Shown here one piece after another: positions 57,664 to 64,000 of a stretch of 64,000 nucleotides of DNA. Location of the stretch: NCBI GenBank assembly GCA_001630475.1, contig KV419452.1:65403-129402 (forward strand), in the 5' to 3' direction. Both the position numbers and the translations under genes were made by a program. The notes beneath the pieces were generated by a model, which was not told the origin of the DNA, did not search any database, and worked only from the letters and a program-made list of their open reading frames with translations. This DNA is from Sistotremastrum niveocremeum HHB9708 (lineage: Eukaryota; Basidiomycota; Agaricomycetes; Sistotremastrales; Sistotremastraceae). Numbering within the stretch: the stretch's first letter is position 1; the number at the start of each line of letters is the position of its first letter.

Positions 57664-59583
57664 TCATGATTGGTCTCCCTTGATATTCATATATGTTCGG
57701 GTATCGTAGGGTCCTGGTGCGTCACTCCATCCTGAGTCGAATCCTATATCAGTCCCGATCTTTCGTACAAGGCTAGCACGTACCCGATCCAGAGGCAGGA
57801 TCCATCGAAAGTTGCGCAGATTCGAGGCCGGGGGACCTCGATGAGGGCAACCGCCGCGAGCTTCTTGCGACGATAGGTGTCTACAAGACTGTCCTTTCCT
57901 GCGCAAGGTTGGACAGATGCAGCTAAGTGAAACGGGAGCATGGGCACAGTGACAAATGATATCCTCCAGAGGGATGACTACTTCACCGGCTGCGTGTATA
58001 TCGTTGACGAGGAATCCGGCAAATGGCGAGAGACTTCGATAATGATCGAAGCACAGGTCAATAGATTCAACTGGTTGGTATGTCTTGACAACAGCCCAAA
58101 CACCACGTTCCTCTCCGTGTGACTTCATTTGGAGAGTATGAGAGAAGATCTTTTGGATTAGGCCCACTGCAGTCGAATGCGAGCTCCCAAATAGCACGGT
58201 GCAGTCGCGAGCGGAGCTCTTCTCTGTATGGAATCGAACACCACGATAGTCCACAGCGTTGAGATACTGAACTCTATCGTCTACAAAAATTTGATGGTTC
58301 TCGCGCGCAAGGCGTAAATCGCCTAGATACTGAAATTTTGATTCCTTTGCCTGCGATCGGTGATTTAGAGCACGAAGGAGGCTGGAGTATTCGAGATCAG
58401 AGAGACGTGAAGAAAGGTGACCCCTCGTGGTAGTCGGGTTGGCGTGTGGTGATAAGCGCTCAGAATCTTCGATCAAGTCGCTGAGCAGTGTTCCGCGGAC
58501 TTTTGGAAAGAGAAATTTGTCGATGGCCCTCTTGACCCGGGCAAAGTCGTCGGATAAGCGGATGGAGACAACGTTCAAAATCGCAATTAGGTTGCTGCGC
58601 ATGGTGAAGTAACGCAAGAAGGTGTTACCGACTTCCTCTGCTCACGAGATCAGCGACAAAGCATTGTGTGCGCAGGCAAAGATCGCACCTATCTTGTGAT
58701 TGGTGTTGATGGAATGCATGACACCGTTGTATCTCTCGAAAGGAAAAGCGCGCCATGCGTGTACAGGACCGAAACGGCGCATGAAATCCGGCAAATGAAG
58801 AGACGAATGCTGATAGATCGACAAGACCTTATCTCGGAAGAGGTCCAGATGCCCTCTTAAATACGCTAGGGTATGAGCTTCGTAGGCTGCAATAGTCTTT
58901 TCGTTGATAGTTCTTAAACTGGCGTATTCGATGCACGCCACAAGATGCATGAAATTCTCTAGCAAAGCTTGGTAGCGATCACTAGCGTCGTGCCATTGTT
59001 TGGGAAGCGAGAAAACGAGCGATATCGTGAAGAAATTTCTCCACTCATCGGCTTTCAAGGTTCCGGTGGCGGCAGTCCCAGCGAATTTGGGTGCACGGCC
59101 GATCCACGAAGGAGTTATGACAGAAGCATCATCTTGCCACACTCGTGGCAGAGTTTTCTCCCCCAGCACAACTGCATGAACGTTCTTTTTCCTCTGTAAA
59201 GACTACATGAGTTGGTCTACAGTCAACGTTCCGGGAAGACATACCCATTTCATGATGGCTGACGTCATCCCTGCCACCGTGTTATTATGGGACAAAGTCT
59301 TGAGAGCGCATAACGCAGCGAGACGCTGTGGAGTCAATTTCTTCAAATATTTCTTCGTGAGCCCCGGTTGGATGAGCAGCTGGCGATTTTCGGCATTCTC
59401 GTCCGTAGTATCGGCCTTGTTGGATGACTGTGCTGATCCGTCTACCTCTGGGGATGACGCGATTGCCATAGATGGCTCCGATCGAGACTGAGAAGTTTCC
59501 TCACCGCCGGTGGCGTCGGGAGTTGGGTCCGTGAACTTTGGAAGGGCATTGTCCGATGCATGTATCTCGTCAGATCCCGCAGT

Positions 59584-60152
59584 TAGTGTTCCAAGGTCCA
59601 GTTGCCGTGACCGGTGGCAACCGGCAGTCGCGACCGGACCGTGACCGGACCGCAGTTGCCGGTTGCCTAGGTTCTTGNNNNNNNNNNNNNNNNNNNNNNN
59701 NNNNNNNNNNNNNNNNNNNNNNNNNNNNNNNNNNNNNNNNNNNNNNNNNNNNNNNNNNNNNNNNNNNNNNNNNNNNNNNNNNNNNNNNNNNNNNNNNNNN
59801 NNNNNNNNNNNNNNNNNNNNNNNNNNNNNNNNNNNNNNNNNNNNNNNNNNNNNNNNNNNNNNNNNNNNNNNNNNNNNNNNNNNNNNNNNNNNNNNNNNNN
59901 NNNNNNNNNNNNNNNNNNNNNNNNNNNNNNNNNNNNNNNNNNNNNNNNNNNNNNNNNNNNNNNNNNNNNNNNNNNNNNNNNNNNNNNNNNNNNNNNNNNN
60001 NNNNNNNNNNNNNNNNNNNNNNNNNNNNNNNNNNNNNNNNNNNNNNNNNNNNNNNNNGTCACACCAAATTTTGGACGGCAACCGGACCGGCAGTTGCCAG
60101 TCGCACCCTCCGGGGGTCAAAAGTCCAGTCGTGACTGGACCTCAGAACACTA
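59584..60152. mobile_element. hAT-like MITE with 8-bp duplication, gap inside
   Basis: Ends TAGTGTTCCAAGGTCCAG and CTGGACCTCAGAACACTA are near-perfect inverted termini of the same family as the outer element at 35199-37522. CCCGCAGT flanks it at 59576-59583 and 60153-60160, the 8-bp duplication expected for hAT. Its interior is mostly the run of N. Confidence 0.9.
59678..60057. other. Assembly gap (380 N)
   Basis: All N. It lies wholly inside the MITE. The related copy at 35-37 kb, minus its insertion, would leave about 320 bp between the same landmarks, so the gap length is probably an estimate. Confidence 0.99.
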
Positions 60153-63100
60153 CCCGCAGTCGTATCAAGCCCCGTGGTTTCTGGAGCTGCAGTCGCGTTC
60201 GTAGAGTTTCCTTCGCCATTCGGATCCCCAAGGCCTGCCTGGATAGAATCCAAGCGAGCATGCTGTTTGTTACACCATACATCAGTGAATGTCACCGGAA
60301 TGAGCTCAATGTCGCACCTCATTGCATATTCGATGAACTAGGTCCCACAGGTTTTTGTATATGGTGCTCAGTCCTCGATCGACGCAAATCTGTACGAGTT
60401 TCTCTTTCCCGAGCTTATGAACCTCCGTCAATGCCTTCGGATGGTTCAGAGCCCGATCGATCTCATCCCAGTGCGGACGAGGAGAAGGATTGACTGCAGC
60501 CTAATTATCAAAGAGGCGACTCAGTATTAGTAAGCGACCAAACCATTAACAAACTGACGTATGCGAGCAGAGTGTCGATAAGCATGCCTTTATCTTGATG
60601 CCGGGTCTGAGGAATCTTCAATTCGACACACAGGCCCGCTAAAACCCTCTTTGTCTTTTTGTCCAAGACCTTTCTACGGTTGAAACCTATTTCCCAAGGA
60701 TATTCAAGAATCCTTCGGGCGTCTCGGACCTGCCGTCTAAATTCCTGATCCACAGGATTGGCTTTCGGAGCAGTAGGTGCGCGGGGGTTTGATTTGGTCT
60801 GCAGGAGGCCTTCAGTAAGGTCCATTAAGCACAAAAGATCAAATTACCCATTGAATCAACGCCTCAACCAACGGTGCCTTGCGTCTCCCTCCCCAAGACA
60901 ATTTTCGTTCGACGCAGAGACTTCTGAGTGTTTCCATGCCCAGATCATTGATTAGTTTTCGATCGCAAGTACGAATGGTGGCCTCAAGTTCTGTCCGCCG
61001 CAGTGGGTCTTGGATTATAGGGGGAGCCAGTGCTTGACCATCTCCGTCGAGTCTGGAAGGGTCCATCCCCCAAGTCTTACGACAATGCCGGTTTGCCATC
61101 CCCTCTAGGAGCATATGCATGGTGTCTAAAACCTTGTATCCGACTGGATCCCAGTATGGGAGACGCATGAGCTCTGACCATCTCCCTCCTCCCTGACTTT
61201 CGAGCTTTTCCCGAGCATCCTCCGTCGCCGCATCTCTCCAAGATTCTCCGTGTGCGCGGGCGTTGGCACATGTTCGAGGATCAAAAGGATCTTCCACATT
61301 GTCTAAAGTGGCCAGGGTTATTTTGCAATAGGCGCATGGCATGGATGCATTGTGATCGGGCGCTCCTGCGACTTCGTTGCCGCCCGGAAGATCACATACC
61401 AAAGGAATGAGCGCGCCACGGATCCGGCGACCTGTAGGCATACTGGGAGTTGGGATGAGGAAACCCGGATCCCACAGGTTCTGCAAATCGTCGACAACGT
61501 GGGCAAGCAAGCGATTTATCTGATCCTTCTTGGTCTTTTTGGGACCAGGAATGATGCCTACGAGATAGACGTTCTCGAGCTTGTAACGTTCGGATGGCGG
61601 CAAATTCAGACAGACCATATACATAGCGGTCACCGAGGCGTGTCGCCCTCCATGAGTACCCCCGGCTGGATCGAAGCCGTCAACGTTCATGCTGAGTGCA
61701 TAACGAGCTTCTGAGGCGGGATTTGACTGGAAGAAGGTTTCACCGTCTGGCCCTTTGAATGACTTCAGCTCGGTAGCGTGCCAAATGTCTCGCATGGATA
61801 TGGGGTCTTTTGCGGCCGGAGCTGACAGTGGACGATCCAGGATGTCTTCTATGCCTGGTCTGGCCAACAAGCGAGCCATCCAATGACTCATATCCTGATG
61901 CATGTATTTCTTCACCGGTTGTCTCTTGTCATCGGATTTGAACAGTCGCGCATCGCAAACTGCGGAGTTCGGGGTAGCCTGAAAGGTGCATCGCCGTAGT
62001 TGCGTATCGAGTGGATAGCAAGCAAAGCAGGTGGGGCAACAGATAAAATCTCTAGTCTCAGGTTCGAGATCTAGAATCTTGATCAGCTTTCGTGGATCCG
62101 GTGCCGGATGGTCCAAGAAGCCAAGCCATGCTTCCGGACACTTCTCCAAGTATGGAGAAATCAATGCGATAATCCACTCAAACATCATGTTGATCATTGA
62201 CATATCCGTACGAGAGACACCTAAGAATACGTGAAGCAGCCCAAGCATCAGCATGCAGGCCAGGGGAAGATCGGGGATTTCAAGAGATTGATGTGCAAGA
62301 TAACGACCTATAGTGGGGTTCATCAGTATCAAACTCAGTATAACATGTACAGCGATCAGCATACCCAGTCCCGGTAATGCGTCTTGCCTCTCAGACGTCT
62401 CCCCCACGAACAGCTTTTGGCGCTCCCATTCCTCCCTTTTCCACTCGTCCAACTCACGCAACTGCGCTTCAACTTTCCGGATGAGAGCGGAACATTGCTT
62501 TCGCAATGCACGCGGGACACATGATGCCAGTCTTTCGGCATGCATCCGGATCTGAAATAGAGATGTCTCCGTAGCGAGAAGGAGCCGGTTATGGGGGCTG
62601 CTCTCGTCCAGTTTGGAAGGGCCGTCATTCAGGATATTGCGCGTGCTCGAAGAGACGTAAGGCGCCGATTCCTGGGGGCTATTGACAAACTGTCCTTTCA
62701 AAGGATAGCGGAATGAGTCTGTCAGAGAAGCGAGATCGCTCTCAAGCTTTCGTAGGAGTAAGCCTGGAGTAATTCCACCGCTGAAGTCGGAAGGCGCAGG
62801 GGAATTGGAACCGAGACGCTGAGCTTTGGGATGGGGGTTTATAGGTGGGACCGGAGGAGACGAGAGCCGATCTTGTTCGACGGAAATAGGTTGCGCGCTG
62901 GATTGTCGCTGAGGAGACTGTACATGAGTATTGCTCAGAGGTGAGCGATGTCGATGGATCTCTTTCTTCTTAGCGGGGGATATAGGCTGATTCTTCGCCG
63001 AGCTGGCCTCTACAGCGTTAGATTGGACTGGAGCGGGATGGTCCTCGCGATGACGGCGCCATGTGGTGTAATCCACCAGTTGTCCAACGACCTGCAGCCC

Positions 63101-63178
63101 CGTGAAAGGATCTAGAACGATAGTTTGTTCAGCAGAACACTCCGTGCATTGGCAGACACGTTCTTCAACCCCAGACAT

Positions 63179-63631
63179 CTGCTTATTGGCGGCAGATACA
63201 GCCTCTTCGACGGAGACTTCGCGTTCGCCTAGGACGGTCTCAAAATCAGTGCGGGAAAAAGGTAAAAGAAACCATACGTGGAAATGTTGCTCCTTAAGCT
63301 TCCAATCAGGACCTCGCGATTCCAGAAATCAACGGGCATTTCGACAAGTGCAGCGGACACTCAAGAAAGCGCCCAAACATCAGGGTCCTTGAACCCTTGA
63401 CCCTTCTCCCGAATCCCGAGCGACTCCGTAATGGATTGAACATGTTTGGTTAGCCGACACCCGATGAACTCCGAGACCCCTCCCGAATTTTGCCAGGACG
63501 CATTTGGTCGTGTACCCTAGCGAAGACGTCGATCTGGATTGCGGAAAGATGATAAAAGGCGCTTATTTGACGCAGAGACTCCCTGTTACCCACATCCTTC
63601 TCACTATTTTGACGATATACATTCAACTCTC
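63179..63631. other. Transposase 5' flank and start region of next gene
   Basis: The transposase frame stays open upstream to about 63270, where a CTGAT...TTTGAG acceptor could join an earlier exon. Otherwise no gene seen. Confidence 0.35.
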
Positions 63632-64000
63632 ATGCAACGCAAGGAATCCGCCACCATATACAACGTGAGTACCTGTACATAGCAGTTTTCCCTTCTCGCT
63701 AATCCTGATCATATTTCACAGGCTGTGGAACCACTTCGTGGCCGAATGTATCTGAGTACTCAAGCGCGTCCTCGCAACACCAGCATCATGGTGGCCATGT
63801 CTGAGTCTGGCACGCCTTGTCCGTTGCCTGAGGCCGTTCTCGGACCTATGGTTCATGACTGCTTGGTCACAGCGTACGCACCAGATGGCAAGATCAGACG
63901 TTACACTCTATACTTCACTCGCTATTCTATGGTTCGAAGGAACCCATCTCTCATGGCTATCGATCACTCTGCCTCCTGGGCTGGTTCTTTCGCCATTCTC
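63632..64000 (+). CDS. 5' part of unrecognised gene, cut by window end
   Basis: Exon 1 is MQRKESATIYN; an intron (63665-63720) joins AVEPLRGRMYLSTQARPR. The frame continues through SIMVAMSESGTPCPLPEAVL and TAYAPDGKIRRYTLYFTR to the window edge without a stop. No domain recognised. Confidence 0.55.

Larger units (their letters stand above)
57664..63178 (-). pseudogene. Tnp2-type transposase with SAP-like modules, broken by a MITE
   Basis: Large minus-strand transposase of the Tnp2 type (CACTA-like; common in Agaricomycetes). The N-terminal 779-codon exon has a Cys-rich CQCTECS motif, a zinc-binding CCPTCFACYP region, NVDGFDPAGGTHGG with the first catalytic Asp, MVCLNLPPSERYKLENVYLV, and ALIPLVCDLPGGNEVAG with the second. 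It then has YKVLDTMHMLLEG, the D-x-M-H-x-L-x-x-G block. After several exons with SAP-like modules come RRFGPVHAWRAFPFERYNG, INTNHKIG, and a 317-codon part with AGEVVIPLEDIICH. The gene reads intact except for a 569-bp MITE at 59584-60152 inside one exon, so this copy is probably dead. An upstream exon beyond 63178 is possible. Confidence 0.85.

Noticed and set aside
59203-60493. Long frames spanning the run of N
   Set aside because: They are open only because N gives no stops; the parts outside are transposase or MITE sequence.
1-64000. CRISPR array, rRNA genes or viral insertions
   Set aside because: No regularly spaced direct repeats with unique spacers, no rRNA core sequences and no viral polymerase motifs were seen; the organism is a fungus.

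Overview
The window is nuclear DNA from a filamentous basidiomycete, most likely an Agaricomycete. Real genes are broken by many short introns (about 48-65 bp, GT...CTNA(C/T)...AG). The transposons (a Tnp2-type transposase and hAT-like elements) are of kinds common in these fungi, and the conserved genes (eIF4G, PAL, FCF1) read as fungal proteins. The species cannot be named from sequence alone. One 380-bp run of N (59678-60057) is an assembly gap.

Layout. 1-1471 is most of an hAT-like element whose left end lies just outside the window. 2.5-13.3 kb holds four tandem caspase-like (C14 peptidase) genes, all on the + strand, with shared intron positions; the first two carry an N-terminal membrane segment and have related upstream regions. 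15.8-20.8 kb is eIF4G, complete, with an eIF4E-binding motif, MIF4G and MA3 regions. 21.9-22.7 kb holds a tandem repeat whose copies keep hairpins through paired base changes, so it looks like a structured RNA or a hairpin-rich element; I could not assign it. 23.9-25.3 kb is an F-box/LRR-like gene, 26.5-27.2 kb a small glycine-rich gene made of repeated exon modules, 28.1-30.9 kb a phenylalanine/tyrosine ammonia-lyase, and 32.1-33.4 kb FCF1 (18S rRNA processing).

35.2-37.5 kb is one hAT-like element inserted into another; the inner copy has a perfect 8-bp target duplication. From 38.5 to 57.4 kb lies an accessory region of small multi-exon genes without recognisable function. It includes four dispersed members (39.8, 44.0, 47.6 and 50.6 kb) of one unnamed three-exon family, a gene with tandemly duplicated 63-bp exons, a WD40-like gene, and several one-pass membrane or low-complexity proteins. 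A 130-bp foldback MITE sits at 49.8 kb.

57.7-63.2 kb is a Tnp2-type transposase gene (minus strand) carrying several SAP-like modules. It is broken by a short hAT-like MITE of the same family as the outer element at 35.2 kb; the insertion left an 8-bp duplication and the flanking reading frame is otherwise continuous. The window ends in the 5' part of an unrecognised gene.

Overall, three housekeeping or metabolic genes sit between two accessory zones. The caspase array and the four-member orphan family are the best candidates for something undescribed; the hairpin repeat is the best candidate for a non-coding one. All splice sites were read by eye and are predictions.
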